Notes: a model not told the origin generated them from the letters alone. A stretch of DNA of 64,000 nt from Streptomyces sp. YIM 121038 (GCF_006088715.1 NZ_CP030771.1:3658001-3722000); one strand, 5' to 3'; counted from the first letter of the stretch, positions 17,370-27,035 are shown. Program-made: numbers and translations.

Positions 17370-17398
17370 GGGCCCCGCGCCACCACGGCGCGGGGCCC
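17370..17398 (+). terminator. Hairpin between copZ and copA (possible attenuator)
   Basis: GGGCCCCGCGCC (17370-17381), loop ACCAC, GGCGCGGGGCCC (17387-17398) form a perfect 12-bp stem with no T-run. It sits between two co-directional genes that have no second obvious promoter, so partial termination or RNA-end protection is likely. Confidence 0.55.
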
Positions 17399-17444
17399 TG
17401 AGCCCTTTCCGCACCGCACACCCCCACGCCGCGAAAGAGCCGTC

Positions 17445-19703
17445 ATGAACACCTCCGAGGTCGAACTCGCCGTCGGCGGCATGACCTGCGCCTCCTGCTC
17501 GGCACGCATCGAGAAGAAGCTGAACCGCATGGAGGGCGTGACCGCGTCGGTCAACCTCGCCACGGAGAAGGCCAAGGTCAGCTACGCCGACGGGGTCGAG
17601 GTCGCCGACCTCCTCGCCACCGTCGAGAAGCTCGGCTACTCGGCGCGCGAGCTCGTCCCGCCGGCGCCCCGGGGCCCGGACGCGCCGGTGGACCCCGCCG
17701 GGCGCCCCACCACCGCCGACCTCACGGAGGCCGACCGGCTGCTGCGGCGGCTGCTGGTCTCCGCCGCCCTCGCGCTGCCGGTGGTCGTGCTCGCGATGGT
17801 CCCCGCGCTCCAGTTCACGTACTGGCAGTGGCTCTCCCTCACGCTCGCGGCGCCGGTCGTGGTGTGGGGCGGGCTGCCCTTCCACCGGGCCGCGCTCCTG
17901 AACGCCCGGCACGGCGCCGCCACCATGGACACGCTCGTGTCCCTCGGTACGCTCGCCGCCTTCGGCTGGTCGCTGTGGGCGCTGTTCGTCGGCACGGCCG
18001 GGGAGCCCGGCATGCGGCACGGCTTCGACCTGACGGTGACACGTACCGACGGATCGTCGGCGATCTACCTCGAAGTCGCCGCGGGCGTCGTCACGTTCAT
18101 CCTGCTCGGCCGCTATCTGGAGGCGCGCTCCAAGCGGAAGGCGGGCGCGGCGCTGCGCGCGCTGATGGAGTTGGGCGCCAAGGACGTCACCGTTCTTCGT
18201 GACGGGACTGAAAAGAACGTTCTGGTCAGCGAGTTGAAGGTCGGGGACCGGTTCCTGGTGCGGCCCGGCGAGAAGATCGCCACCGACGGCACGGTCGTCG
18301 AGGGTGATTCCGCCGTGGACGCCTCCATGCTCACCGGCGAGTCCGTGCCCGTGGACGTCACCACCGGGGACACGGTGACCGGGGCCACCGTGAACGTCGG
18401 CGGGCGGCTCGTCGTCGAAGCGACCCGCGTCGGCGCGGACACCCAGCTGTCCCGGATGGCCAAGCTCGTCGAGGACGCGCAGAACGGCAAGGCCGCCGCG
18501 CAGCGCCTGGCCGACCGCATCTCCGGGGTCTTCGTGCCCGTCGTCCTCGCCCTCGCGGTGGCCACGCTGGGCTTCTGGCTCGGCAACGGCGTCGGCGCGT
18601 CCGCGGCGTTCACCGCCGCCGTGGCCGTGCTGATCATCGCCTGCCCGTGCGCCCTCGGGCTCGCCACGCCGACCGCTCTCATGGTCGGCACCGGGCGCGG
18701 CGCCCAGCTCGGCATCCTCATCAAGGGCCCCGAGGTCCTGGAGTCCACCCGCCGCGTCGACACGATCGTCCTGGACAAGACCGGCACCGTCACCACCGGC
18801 AGGATGACCCTCCAGGAGGTGTACGCGGCCGAGGGCACCGGCGAGAAGGAGCTGCTGCGGCTCGCGGGCGCCCTGGAGCACGCCTCCGAGCACCCCGTGG
18901 CCCGGGCCCTGGCGGCGGGCGCGGCGCGGCGGTCGGGGCTCGACGTGGCGGACCTGCCGGTGCCCGAGCGGTTCGAGAACGTGCCCGGGGCCGGGGTGCG
19001 CGGCACCGTGGACGGGCACGCGGTCCTCGCCGGCAGCGCGCGGCTGCTCACCGGGGCCGGGGTCACCGGCCTGGACGCGCTGGCCGACGCCCGGGCGCGG
19101 GCCGAGGCGGCGGGCCGCACCGTCGTGCTCGTCGCCTGGGACGGCGTCGCGCGCGGGCTGCTCGCGGTCGCCGACACCGTCAAGGACACCAGCGCCGAAG
19201 CGGTGCGCGAGCTGCGGCAACTCGGGCTCACCCCGGTCCTGTTGACCGGCGACCACCAGGCCGTGGCGGACTCGGTCGCGCGGGCCGTGGACATCGGGAC
19301 CGTGTACGCGGACGTGCCGCCCGAGGACAAGGCGGACGTGGTGCGGCGGCTGCGCGCCGAGGGGCGGGTCGTCGCCATGGTCGGCGACGGCGTCAACGAC
19401 GCCGCCGCGCTCGCCACGGCGGACCTGGGCCTGGCCATGGGCACCGGCACGGACGCCGCGATCGAGGCGAGTGATCTCACTCTCGTACGCGGCGACTTGA
19501 GGGCCGCGGCGGACGCCATCCGGCTGTCCCGCAGGACCCTCGCCACCATCAAGTCCAACCTCTTCTGGGCCTTCGGCTACAACGTCGCCGCGCTGCCGCT
19601 CGCCGCCGCCGGACTGCTCAATCCGATGATCGCCGGAGCGGCCATGGCCTGCTCGTCGGTCTTCGTAGTGACGAACAGCCTCCGCTTGCGGTCTTTCACA
19701 TAG
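17445..19703 (+). CDS. copA: Cu+-exporting P1B-type ATPase
   Basis: A 752-aa copper pump. There is one N-terminal HMA domain (GMTCASC, about residue 10) and eight membrane helices. The intramembrane copper site C400-P401-C402 lies in [12 protein letters not shown], and the phosphorylated D444 in DKTGT. The nucleotide-domain SEHPVA His and the hinge [10 protein letters not shown] are also present, as is the actuator motif TGES. Together these define the Cu+ subgroup. It ejects cytoplasmic Cu+ using ATP. It starts at ATG 17445, is co-transcribed with copZ and is controlled by the upstream CsoR-type box. Confidence 0.94.
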   Translation: MNTSEVELAVGGMTCASCSARIEKKLNRMEGVTASVNLATEKAKVSYADGVEVADLLATVEKLGYSARELVPPAPRGPDAPVDPAGRPTTADLTEADRLLRRLLVSAALALPVVVLAMVPALQFTYWQWLSLTLAAPVVVWGGLPFHRAALLNARHGAATMDTLVSLGTLAAFGWSLWALFVGTAGEPGMRHGFDLTVTRTDGSSAIYLEVAAGVVTFILLGRYLEARSKRKAGAALRALMELGAKDVTVLRDGTEKNVLVSELKVGDRFLVRPGEKIATDGTVVEGDSAVDASMLTGESVPVDVTTGDTVTGATVNVGGRLVVEATRVGADTQLSRMAKLVEDAQNGKAAAQRLADRISGVFVPVVLALAVATLGFWLGNGVGASAAFTAAVAVLIIACPCALGLATPTALMVGTGRGAQLGILIKGPEVLESTRRVDTIVLDKTGTVTTGRMTLQEVYAAEGTGEKELLRLAGALEHASEHPVARALAAGAARRSGLDVADLPVPERFENVPGAGVRGTVDGHAVLAGSARLLTGAGVTGLDALADARARAEAAGRTVVLVAWDGVARGLLAVADTVKDTSAEAVRELRQLGLTPVLLTGDHQAVADSVARAVDIGTVYADVPPEDKADVVRRLRAEGRVVAMVGDGVNDAAALATADLGLAMGTGTDAAIEASDLTLVRGDLRAAADAIRLSRRTLATIKSNLFWAFGYNVAALPLAAAGLLNPMIAGAAMACSSVFVVTNSLRLRSFT

Positions 19704-19841
19704 ACTCGCGATCCTTCACACTGTCTTCGCGGGACCCTCACGTGGGCAGGGGAATCCACATATGGGTCCTCTTGTGTGCACACAGGACATATGCAAGAGA
19801 CGCAGATCACAACGATCCGAACGTAACCATCGAGGGGGCTC

Positions 19842-19943
19842 GTGAGTCTAAGAGGGCGACACCAGAGGGATCTTGGGGGATCCCTCCGGTGTTCGGGGAC
19901 ATCTTGGGGGATGTCGCCGAAGGGGGTACCCCCAGCTCCTTGA
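19842..19943 (+). CDS. Candidate 33-codon leader or gene remnant
   Basis: GTG 19842 is preceded by GAGGGGG with 4-nt spacing. The peptide begins MSLRGRHQR, which I recall as the start of some Streptomyces secreted proteins, but it then runs into hairpin repeats and stops at TGA 19941-19943 without a hydrophobic signal sequence. It may be the 5' stub of a decayed secreted-protein gene, an uORF, or chance. Confidence is low. Confidence 0.25.
   Translation: MSLRGRHQRDLGGSLRCSGTSWGMSPKGVPPAP
19865..19921. repeat. Two hairpins with identical TTGGGG loops
   Basis: GAGGGATC-TTGGGG-GATCCCTC (19865-19886) is a perfect 8-bp stem. TTCGGgGACATC-TTGGGG-GATGTCgCCGAA (19892-19921) is an 11-of-12-bp stem. 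The loops are the same and the stems differ, so the pairing has been kept while sequence changed. Confidence 0.6.
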
Positions 19944-19953
19944 GAGCTAGGGG
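19929..19953. repeat. Dispersed CCCC-GCTC/GAGC-GGGG palindrome, copy 1
   Basis: CCCC-c-AGCTC, loop CTTGA, GAGCT-a-GGGG. Related copies with other loops occur at 58706-58738 inside tesB and at 60255-60281 at the end of the TetR gene. I recall similar short palindromes as abundant in Streptomyces genomes. Confidence 0.6.
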
Positions 19954-20104
19954 AGCGTTGGCCGGGGCACGTGCACCGGGGAGCTTTGAGCGGCCCTCCC
20001 GAATCCGTACGCGTCCCGGCAGATCGCAGTACCGCACCCAGACTCGGGCAGCACCTCAGACTCCCGGCCGGATCCCGTGGGGGGAATCCGCACCGGGGCA
20101 AAGG

Positions 20105-20153
20105 AAAGCGCCCCGACCGTCGACCCGTGGGGGGATCGACGGCGGGGCGCTTT
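20105..20153. terminator. Bidirectional terminator with A/T flanks
   Basis: AAAGCGCCCCG (with one bulged A at 20116) and CCGTCGA pair with TCGACGG and CGGGGCGCTTT across a 12-base loop, giving about 18 bp, and TTTT follows. It is the best intrinsic terminator in the window on the plus strand. It would stop any transcript coming from copA or the 19.8-kb region. Confidence 0.85.
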
Positions 20154-20199
20154 TCCCTGACGTGGGCGTCCTGAACCGGTTCAGAAGCCCGCGCTGGCG

Positions 20200-20228
20200 C
20201 GCTTGTCCTCAATCGCCGGACGGGCTCC
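20200..20228. repeat. Partial CTCAAACGCCGG element
   Basis: TGTCCTCAATCGCCGGACGGGCTCC is a diverged single core of the element found at 7.4, 43.4 and 53.9 kb, without its GGGGGCTCCGCCCCC hairpin. Confidence 0.45.
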
Positions 20229-20375
20229 ATCGGTCTCGCCCTCCCGGCTCCCGGCCCGGCTCGAAGCATCGCGCCGGCGCGGCGGCGTGCGAGCCGCCAG
20301 GTCGGGGCCCGGCAAGGTCGCCGGGGTGGAACGGGTGGCCCGGTGGGAGAAATCGCCGCGACAGCGGGACATGCG

Positions 20376-20406
20376 ACAGCCCGCCGCGAACGGGGCGGCG
20401 GGCTGT
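20376..20406 (-). terminator. Terminator of citA
   Basis: ACAGCCCGCCGC (20376-20387), 7-base loop, GCGGCGGGCTGT (20395-20406) form a perfect 12-bp stem 22 bp downstream of the citA stop on the minus strand. Confidence 0.8.
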
Positions 20407-20428
20407 GGGTGGGGCGGAGCAGCCGGTG

Positions 20429-21727
20429 CTACCGGGACTCCACCGGGACGAAGTCGCGGATGACCTCGCCGGTGTAGATCTGGCGGGGACGCCCGATGCG
20501 CGACCCGGGCTCCTTGATCATCTCGTGCCACTGCGCGATCCAGCCCGGAAGGCGGCCGAGCGCGAACAGGACCGTGAACATCTCGGTCGGGAAGCCCATG
20601 GCCCGGTAGATCAGACCGGTGTAGAAGTCCACGTTCGGGTAGAGGTTGCGCGAGACGAAGTAGTCGTCGGAGAGCGCGTGCTCCTCCAGCTTGAGCGCGA
20701 TGTCGAGCAGCTCGTCGGACTTGCCGAGGGCCGAGAGGACATCGTGCGCCGCCGCCTTGATGATCTTGGCGCGCGGGTCGAAGGACTTGTACACCCGGTG
20801 GCCGAAGCCCATCAGGCGGACGCCGTCCTCCTTGTTCTTCACCTTGTTGATGAAGGAGTCGACGTCGCCGCCGTTGGCCTGGATGCCCTCCAGCATCTCC
20901 AGGACGGACTGGTTGGCGCCGCCGTGCAGCGGGCCCCACAGCGCGGAGATGCCCGCGGAGATGGAGGCGAACATGTTCGCCTGCGACGAGCCGACCAGGC
21001 GGACCGTCGACGTCGAACAGTTCTGCTCGTGGTCCGCGTGCAGGATGAGCAGCTTGTCGAGGGCCGAGACGACGACCGGGTCGAGCTCGTACTCCTGGGC
21101 GGGGACCGAGAAGGTCATGCGCAGGAAGTTCTCGACGTACCCGAGGTCGTTGCGCGGGTAGACGAAGGGGTGGCCGATCGACTTCTTGTACGCGTACGCC
21201 GCGATCGTCGGCAGCTTGGCGAGCAGCCGGATCGTGGAGAGGTGACGCTGCTTCTCGTCGAACGGGTTGTGGCTGTCCTGGTAGAACGTGGACAGGGCGC
21301 TGACCACGGAGGACAGCATCGCCATCGGGTGGGCGTCGCGTGGGAAGCCGTCGAAGAAGCGCTTGACGTCCTCGTGCAGCAGCGTGTGCTGGGTGATCTC
21401 GTTCTTGAACGTGGCCAGCTCGTCGACCTTCGGCAGCTCGCCGTTGATCAGCAGGTACGCCACCTCGAGGAAGGTGGAGCGCTCGGCCAGCTGCTCGATC
21501 GGGTAGCCGCGGTAGCGCAGGATGCCCTGCTCGCCGTCGAGGTAGGTGATGGCGGACTTATAGGCGGCGGTGTTGCCGTAGCCGCTGTCCAGGGTCACCA
21601 GACCGGTCTGGGCGCGGAGCTTGCCGATGTCGAAGCCCTTGTCGCCGACGGTGGACTCGATCACCGGGTAGGTGTACTCGCCATCGCCGTACCGCAGTAC
21701 TACAGCCTTGTTAGCGTTCTCGCTCAC
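20429..21727 (-). CDS. citA: Citrate synthase
   Basis: A 432-aa type-II-like citrate synthase that condenses acetyl-CoA and oxaloacetate at the entry to the TCA cycle. The catalytic residues are visible: H in LHADHEQNCST (general acid/base), H in GPLHGGANQ, MGFGHRVYK (oxaloacetate His/Arg) and D in VDFYTGLIYRAMGFP. The N-terminal beta-strand domain with YTYPVIESTVGDKGFDI is typical of GltA-type enzymes. The start is GTG 21727 with GAGGG 6 nt upstream; an upstream in-frame extension has no ribosome site. It is monocistronic. Confidence 0.96.
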   Translation of the reverse strand: MSENANKAVVLRYGDGEYTYPVIESTVGDKGFDIGKLRAQTGLVTLDSGYGNTAAYKSAITYLDGEQGILRYRGYPIEQLAERSTFLEVAYLLINGELPKVDELATFKNEITQHTLLHEDVKRFFDGFPRDAHPMAMLSSVVSALSTFYQDSHNPFDEKQRHLSTIRLLAKLPTIAAYAYKKSIGHPFVYPRNDLGYVENFLRMTFSVPAQEYELDPVVVSALDKLLILHADHEQNCSTSTVRLVGSSQANMFASISAGISALWGPLHGGANQSVLEMLEGIQANGGDVDSFINKVKNKEDGVRLMGFGHRVYKSFDPRAKIIKAAAHDVLSALGKSDELLDIALKLEEHALSDDYFVSRNLYPNVDFYTGLIYRAMGFPTEMFTVLFALGRLPGWIAQWHEMIKEPGSRIGRPRQIYTGEVIRDFVPVESR

Positions 21728-21947
21728 GTCATCCCTCACCGACGTTGTGCCTCTTCTTCGAGGTGCCCTGACTGTCTCTACCATCCCCCATTTGGCCCTG
21801 GAGAGTGCACTCGGGGTCGACCATTGGGCCTACTAGCGGCACTCAGTGCCGCCAACCTGGTCATCCTGCCCCCTTCGTCCCCGTTCCGAAAGTGGTGTGT
21901 GACCTTTACGACTCAAATGATCGATCAACCGCGTGGGGGCGTTGACG

Positions 21948-24200
21948 TCAAGCCGTGTGGCGGCCCGCGAGCCGGTGGTCCAGGGCCGTGCAGCGCCTGC
22001 CCGCGGAGACCGTGCGTACGGCCTGCCCCAGAGCCTTGCGCGAACCGACGAGTACGACCAGCTTCTTGGCGCGTGTCACGGCCGTATAGAGCAGATTCCG
22101 CTGAAGCATCATCCAGGCGCCGGTGGTGACAGGGATCACCACCGCCGGATACTCGCTGCCCTGGGAGCGGTGGATCGTCACCGCGTACGCGTGGGCGAGC
22201 TCGTCGAGTTCGTCGAAGTCGTAGGAGATCTCCTCGTCCTCGTCGGTCAGGACCGTCAGGTGCTGCTCGTCCTGGTCCAGGGCGGTGACGACGCCCACCG
22301 TGCCGTTGAAGACGCCGTTGCTCCCCTTTTCGTAGTTGTTCCTGATCTGGGTGACCTTGTCCCCCACGCGGAAGACACGGCCGCCGAAGCGCTTCTCGGC
22401 CAGGCCGGGGCGGCCGGGGGTGATGGCCTGCTGGAGCAGGCCGTTCAGCGTGCCGGCGCCCGCGGGGCCGCGGTGCATCGGGGCCAGGACCTGGACGTCC
22501 CTGCGCGGGTCCAGCCCGAACTTCGCCGGGACGCGGCGGGCCGCGACGTCGACGGTGAGGCGCCCGGCCTCCTCCGTGTCCTCCTCCACGAAGAGGAAGA
22601 AGTCCGCGAGGCCCTGGGTCAGGGGCGGCTGCCCGGAGTTGATCCGGTGGGCGTTGGTGACCACGCCCGACTCCTGGGCCTGCCGGAAGATGCGGGTCAG
22701 GCGCACGACGGGGATCGGGCTGCCGTCGCTCAGGAGGTCCCGCAGGACCTCGCCCGCGCCGACGCTCGGCAGCTGGTCGACGTCGCCGACGAACAGCAGG
22801 TGCGCGCCGGGCGGGACGGCCTTCACCAGCTTGTTGGCGAGGAGCAGGTCCAGCATGGAGGCCTCGTCCACCACCACCAGGTCGGCGTCCAGGGGCCGGT
22901 CCCGGTCGTACGCGGCGTCGCCGCCCGGCTTCAGTTCGAGCAGGCGGTGGACCGTGGAGGCCTCGGCGCCGGTGAGCTCGGCCAGGCGCTTGGCGGCGCG
23001 GCCCGTGGGCGCGGCGAGCAGCACCTTGGCCTTCTTGGCGCGGGCCAGCTCCACGATGGAGCGCACGGTGAAGGACTTGCCGCAGCCGGGCCCGCCGGTG
23101 AGGACGGCGACCTTGCGGGTCAGCGCGAGCCGGACGGCCGCCTCCTGCTCGGGCGCGAGCTCGGCTCCGGTGCGCCCCGCCAGCCAGCCGAGCGCCTTGT
23201 CCCAGGCCACGTCCTGGAAGCCGGGCATCCGGTCGTCGTCGGCGCGCAGGAGGCGCAACAGCTGGGCGGACAGGGACAGTTCGGCGCGGTGGAAGGGCAC
23301 CAGATAGACGGCTGTGACGTCCGGGCCGTCGGGGCCCGGCACGGACTCGCGCACCACGCCCTCCTCCTCGCCCGCGAGCTCGGCCAGGCAGTCGATGACC
23401 AGGCCCGTGTCGACCTGGAGGAGCTTGACCGCGTCGGCGATGAGGCGCTCCTCGGGCAGGAAGCAGTTCCCCTGGTCGGTGGATTGCGACAGGGCGTACT
23501 GGAGGCCGGCCTTGACGCGGTCGGGGCTGTCGTGCGGGATGCCGACGGACTGGGCGATGCGGTCGGCGGTGAGGAAGCCGATGCCCCAGACGTCGGCGGC
23601 CAGGCGGTACGGCTGGTTCTTGACCACGGAGATGGAGGCGTCGCCGTACTTCTTGTAGATCCGTACGGCGATGGAGGTGGAGACGCCGACGCCCTGGAGG
23701 AAGACCATGACCTCCTTGATGGCCTTCTGCTCCTCCCAGGCCTCGGCGATCTTCTTGGTGCGCTTGGGGCCGAGGCCCGGCACCTCGATGAGCCGCCCGG
23801 GCTCGTGCTCGATGACGTCCAGGGTGTCCACGCCGAAGTGGGTCGTGATCCGGTCGGCCATGACGGGGCCGATGCCCTTGATGAGGCCGGAGCCGAGATA
23901 GCGGCGGATGCCCTGGATCGTGGCGGGCAGCACCGTCGTGTAGTTCTCCACGGTGAACTGCTTGCCGTACTGCGGGTGGGAGCCCCAGCGGCCCTCCATC
24001 CGCAGCGACTCGCCGACCTGCGCGCCGAGCAGCGAGCCGACGACCGTGAGCAGGTCCCCGGCACCGCGGCCGGTGTCCACGCGCGCGACCGTGTACCCCG
24101 TCTCCTCGCTGGCGAACGTGATCCGCTCCAGGACGCCCTCCAGGACGGCCGTGCGGGGTGCGGGGACTCCGGGCGAACCCTGCCGGGCAGCAGTCGACAT
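21948..24200 (-). CDS. recD2: RecD2-type ATP-dependent DNA helicase
   Basis: A 750-aa SF1B 5'-3' helicase. The N-terminal 330 residues carry helix-hairpin-helix repeats (GIGPVMADRI, VPGLGPKRTKKI, WGIGFLTADRI), typical of RecD2, which works without RecB or RecC. Helicase motifs are GGPGCGKS (about 369-376), VVDEASMLDL, GDVDQLPSVGAGEVL, RIFRQAQ and the C-terminal TIHRSQGSEYPAV, with an OB/SH3-like domain before it. It is likely used in replication-fork rescue or mismatch and double-strand-break processing. It starts at ATG 24200. The promoter region faces the divergent ribose operon regulator. Confidence 0.92.
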   Translation of the reverse strand: MSTAARQGSPGVPAPRTAVLEGVLERITFASEETGYTVARVDTGRGAGDLLTVVGSLLGAQVGESLRMEGRWGSHPQYGKQFTVENYTTVLPATIQGIRRYLGSGLIKGIGPVMADRITTHFGVDTLDVIEHEPGRLIEVPGLGPKRTKKIAEAWEEQKAIKEVMVFLQGVGVSTSIAVRIYKKYGDASISVVKNQPYRLAADVWGIGFLTADRIAQSVGIPHDSPDRVKAGLQYALSQSTDQGNCFLPEERLIADAVKLLQVDTGLVIDCLAELAGEEEGVVRESVPGPDGPDVTAVYLVPFHRAELSLSAQLLRLLRADDDRMPGFQDVAWDKALGWLAGRTGAELAPEQEAAVRLALTRKVAVLTGGPGCGKSFTVRSIVELARAKKAKVLLAAPTGRAAKRLAELTGAEASTVHRLLELKPGGDAAYDRDRPLDADLVVVDEASMLDLLLANKLVKAVPPGAHLLFVGDVDQLPSVGAGEVLRDLLSDGSPIPVVRLTRIFRQAQESGVVTNAHRINSGQPPLTQGLADFFLFVEEDTEEAGRLTVDVAARRVPAKFGLDPRRDVQVLAPMHRGPAGAGTLNGLLQQAITPGRPGLAEKRFGGRVFRVGDKVTQIRNNYEKGSNGVFNGTVGVVTALDQDEQHLTVLTDEDEEISYDFDELDELAHAYAVTIHRSQGSEYPAVVIPVTTGAWMMLQRNLLYTAVTRAKKLVVLVGSRKALGQAVRTVSAGRRCTALDHRLAGRHTA

Positions 24201-24325
24201 GATCCGACGCTACCGCCGGGCACCGACAACGCGTCCGGCGATCCCCGCGTACAGGAGCGCGAGGGGCGGGCGTGGCCTGGGTCACGATCTGGTTTCGGCC
24301 AGCCGTCAAGGGGTTGTCAGCCATC

Positions 24326-24363
24326 GTGTAATCGTTTTCACTCCCTCGTGTAATCGATTCCAC
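24326..24363. promoter_or_regulatory. Two LacI-family operators before the ribose operon
   Basis: GTGTAATCG-TTTTCAC (24326-24341) and GTGTAATCG-ATTCCAC (24348-24363) are pseudo-palindromes with the central CG of LacI-family sites. Their centres are 22 bp apart, two helical turns, on the same DNA face. They lie just upstream of the regulator's own start, indicating autoregulation of the lacI-rbsACBKD operon. Confidence 0.85.
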
Positions 24364-24381
24364 GAGGAGGTGGCATCGGCA

Positions 24382-25449
24382 GTGGCAAGCGTCGGCATCA
24401 AAGACGTCGCGGCCCGGGCGGGAGTCTCCGTGGCGACGGTGTCCCGGGTCCTGAACGGGCACGCGTCCGTCAGCCCGGCCGCCCGCACCCGCGTGCTCGA
24501 CGCCGTGGCGGCACTCGGCTACCGGCCCAACACCCTGGCCCGGTCGCTGCGCACCGACCAGACGCGCACGCTCGGGCTCGTCATCAGCGACGTCCTGAAC
24601 CCGTACTTCACCGAGCTGGCCCGCTCCGTCGAGGAGGAGGCCCGCGCGCTCGGCTACAGCATCATCTTCGGCAACGCCGACGAGCGGCCCGAGGTGCAGG
24701 ACCACCACATCCGCACCCTCCTGGACCGCCGCATCGACGGCCTGCTCGTCTCCCCCGCCGACGGCGGCTCCCCGCTGGTCCTGGACGCCGCGCGCGCGGG
24801 CACCCCGATGGTGTTCGTGGACCGGTGGATCGCGGGCGCGGACGTGCCCGTCGTCCGCTCGGACGGGCGCGCCGCGGTGCGCGACCTGGTGGCCCATCTG
24901 TACGCGCTCGGCCACCGCAGGCTCGCCATCATCGCGGGCCCCGCCGCCACGACCACCGGCAGCGAGCGCGTCGAGGCCTTCCGCGAGGCGCTCGCGGAGT
25001 ACGGCCTGGAGCTGCCCGCCGCGTACGTCGGCCAGGGCGACTTCCAGGCGGCCAGCGGGCGCCGCGCCACCGAACGGTTCCTGGACCTGCCGACACCGCC
25101 CGACGTGGTCTTCGCCGCGGACAACCTGATGGCGCTCGGTGCGCTCGACGCCATCCGCGCGCGGGGCCTGCGCGTGCCGCACGACATCGCGCTCGCCGCG
25201 TTCGACGACATCCCGTGGTTCGTGCACACCGACCCGCCGATCACCGCGATCGCGCAGCCGACGGGCGAGCTCGGCCGGGCCGCCGTACGGGCGCTCGCCG
25301 ACCGCATCGAGGGGCGCGTGCCGCGGTCCGTGACGCTGCCCGCGCGCCTGGTCGTGCGGCGCTCGTGCGGCGAGCCCGCCGCTCCCGAAACCCCCGAAGC
25401 CCCCGAAGCCCCCACCGAGGAATCCCCTGCTGGAAGGAGCACCCCGTGA
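24382..25449 (+). CDS. rbsR: LacI-family repressor of the ribose operon
   Basis: A 355-aa LacI regulator. The N-terminal HTH is GIKDVAARAGVSVATVSRVLNG (about residues 4-25), with a hinge helix around LARSLR. A periplasmic-binding-fold effector domain spans residues 60-330. The last 25 residues are Pro/Glu-rich. The start is GTG 24382 with GAGGAGG 11 nt upstream; GTG 24370 is possible but lacks a site. Its stop overlaps the rbsA start (GTGA). It probably binds ribose or a derivative and releases the two operators upstream. The gene symbol is by context. Confidence 0.85.
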   Translation: MASVGIKDVAARAGVSVATVSRVLNGHASVSPAARTRVLDAVAALGYRPNTLARSLRTDQTRTLGLVISDVLNPYFTELARSVEEEARALGYSIIFGNADERPEVQDHHIRTLLDRRIDGLLVSPADGGSPLVLDAARAGTPMVFVDRWIAGADVPVVRSDGRAAVRDLVAHLYALGHRRLAIIAGPAATTTGSERVEAFREALAEYGLELPAAYVGQGDFQAASGRRATERFLDLPTPPDVVFAADNLMALGALDAIRARGLRVPHDIALAAFDDIPWFVHTDPPITAIAQPTGELGRAAVRALADRIEGRVPRSVTLPARLVVRRSCGEPAAPETPEAPEAPTEESPAGRSTP

Positions 25450-27035
25450 GCCACGACGGTGAGCTGCTGCGCGTCGAGGGCATCCGCAAGGCCTTCCCCG
25501 GCGTCGTGGCGCTCGACGGCGTCGACTTCGACCTGCGCGCGGGCGAGGTGCACGTGCTGCTCGGCGAGAACGGCGCGGGCAAGAGCACGCTGATCAAGAT
25601 GCTGTCGGGCGCCCACCAGCCCGACGCCGGGCGCATCCTGGTGGACGGCGAGGAGGTCCGCGTGCACGGCGCGCAGGACGCCGAGCGGCTCGGGATCGCC
25701 ACCATCTACCAGGAGTTCAACCTCGTCCCCGATCTGACGGTGGCCGAGAACATCTTCCTGGGCCGCCAGCCGCGCCGCTACGGCCTGATCGACCGCAAGA
25801 GGATGGAGGCCGACGCGGCCGGGCTCCTCGCGCGCGTGGGCGTCGACGTGTCCCCGCGCGCCCGCTGCCGCGAACTGGGCATCGCCCGGCTGCAGATGGT
25901 GGAGATCGCCAAGGCGCTCAGCCTGAACGCGCGCGTGCTCATCATGGACGAGCCGACCGCCGTGCTCACCTCCGGAGAGGTCGACACGCTCTTCTCCCTC
26001 GTACGGGCGCTGCGCGCGGACGGCGTCGGCGTCGTCTTCATCACGCACCACCTGGAGGAGATCGCCGCGCTCGGGGACCGCGTGAGCGTCATCCGCGACG
26101 GCCGCAGCGTCGGCCAGGTGCCCGCGAGCACCCCCGAGGACGAGCTGGTGCGCCTGATGGTGGGCCGCTCCATCGAGCAGCAGTACCCCAGGGAGCGCCC
26201 CGACGTCGCCGAGGAGGAGGCGCCGTTGCTGCGGGTGCGCGGTCTGACCCGCGGCGGCGTCTTCCACGGCGTGGACTTCGAGGTGCGCGCGGGCGAGGTC
26301 GTGGGTGTCGCGGGCCTGGTCGGCGCGGGCCGCACGGAGGTCGCGCGGGCCGTCTTCGGCGCCGATCCGTACGACGCGGGCTCGGTGGAGGTCGCGGGCC
26401 GCCCGGTCCCCCGGCACGACGTGTACGCGGCGATGACCGCGGGCATCGGGCTCGTGCCCGAGGACCGCAAGGGCCAGGGCCTCGTCCTCGACGCCTCCGT
26501 GGCGGACAACCTCGGCCTGGTGACGCTGCGTTCGGCGACCAGGGCCGGGCTCGTGGACCGTGCCGGGCAGCGCGCGGCGGCCGAGCGGATCGCCGGGCAG
26601 CTCGGTGTGCGCATGGCGGGCCTGCACCAGCACGTGCGCACCCTGTCCGGCGGCAACCAGCAGAAGGTCGTCATCGGCAAGTGGCTGCTGGCGAAGGCGC
26701 GGGTGCTGATCCTCGACGAGCCGACGCGCGGCATCGACGTCGGCGCGAAGGTCGAGATCTACCAGCTGATCAACGAGCTGACGGCGGCCGGGCACGCCGT
26801 CCTGATGATCTCCAGTGACCTGCCCGAGGTGCTCGGCATGAGCGACCGGGTCCTGGTGATGGCCCAGGGCCGCCTGGCGGGCGAACTCGCCGCTGGGGAA
26901 GCGACGCAGGACGCCGTGATGGCCCTGGCCGTCAGCACCGCAACCGCCCTTGACCGGGCCGCCGCCGAGCGGCACGACAGCGCCCCCGCGGGGGACGACA
27001 ACGACGAGAAGGGAGCCTCCCGTGGCGACCACTGA
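25446..27035 (+). CDS. rbsA: Ribose ABC transporter ATP-binding protein
   Basis: A 529-aa tandem ATPase of the carbohydrate uptake type 2 family. NBD1 has GENGAGKST, LQMVEIAKAL and LIMDEPTAVL. NBD2 has the degenerate Walker A GLVGAGRTE (no GKS), signature LSGGNQQK and LILDEPTRGIDVG, the usual RbsA asymmetry. It starts at GTG 25446, overlapping the regulator by 4 bp, and overlaps the next gene by 14 bp. It energises import through the fused permease. Confidence 0.93.
   Translation: MSHDGELLRVEGIRKAFPGVVALDGVDFDLRAGEVHVLLGENGAGKSTLIKMLSGAHQPDAGRILVDGEEVRVHGAQDAERLGIATIYQEFNLVPDLTVAENIFLGRQPRRYGLIDRKRMEADAAGLLARVGVDVSPRARCRELGIARLQMVEIAKALSLNARVLIMDEPTAVLTSGEVDTLFSLVRALRADGVGVVFITHHLEEIAALGDRVSVIRDGRSVGQVPASTPEDELVRLMVGRSIEQQYPRERPDVAEEEAPLLRVRGLTRGGVFHGVDFEVRAGEVVGVAGLVGAGRTEVARAVFGADPYDAGSVEVAGRPVPRHDVYAAMTAGIGLVPEDRKGQGLVLDASVADNLGLVTLRSATRAGLVDRAGQRAAAERIAGQLGVRMAGLHQHVRTLSGGNQQKVVIGKWLLAKARVLILDEPTRGIDVGAKVEIYQLINELTAAGHAVLMISSDLPEVLGMSDRVLVMAQGRLAGELAAGEATQDAVMALAVSTATALDRAAAERHDSAPAGDDNDEKGASRGDH

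Larger units (their letters stand above)
19704..20428. other. Gene-poor 0.7-kb region rich in hairpins
   Basis: Between the convergent copA and citA ends there is no gene longer than 60 codons that I can support. The first 140 bp have lower GC content and include ACATATG repeats and TGTGTGCACACA near 19777. A GTG start with a good ribosome site at 19842 opens only 33 codons. From 19865 three hairpins follow back to back, and then two strong terminators (20105-20153 and 20376-20406). The layout suggests a leader RNA or the remains of a truncated gene. Confidence 0.5.

Noticed and set aside
21925..25227. 1100-codon minus-strand frame over recD2 and the LacI gene
   Set aside because: It reads through the complement of two genuine genes in the wrong frame and has no domain.
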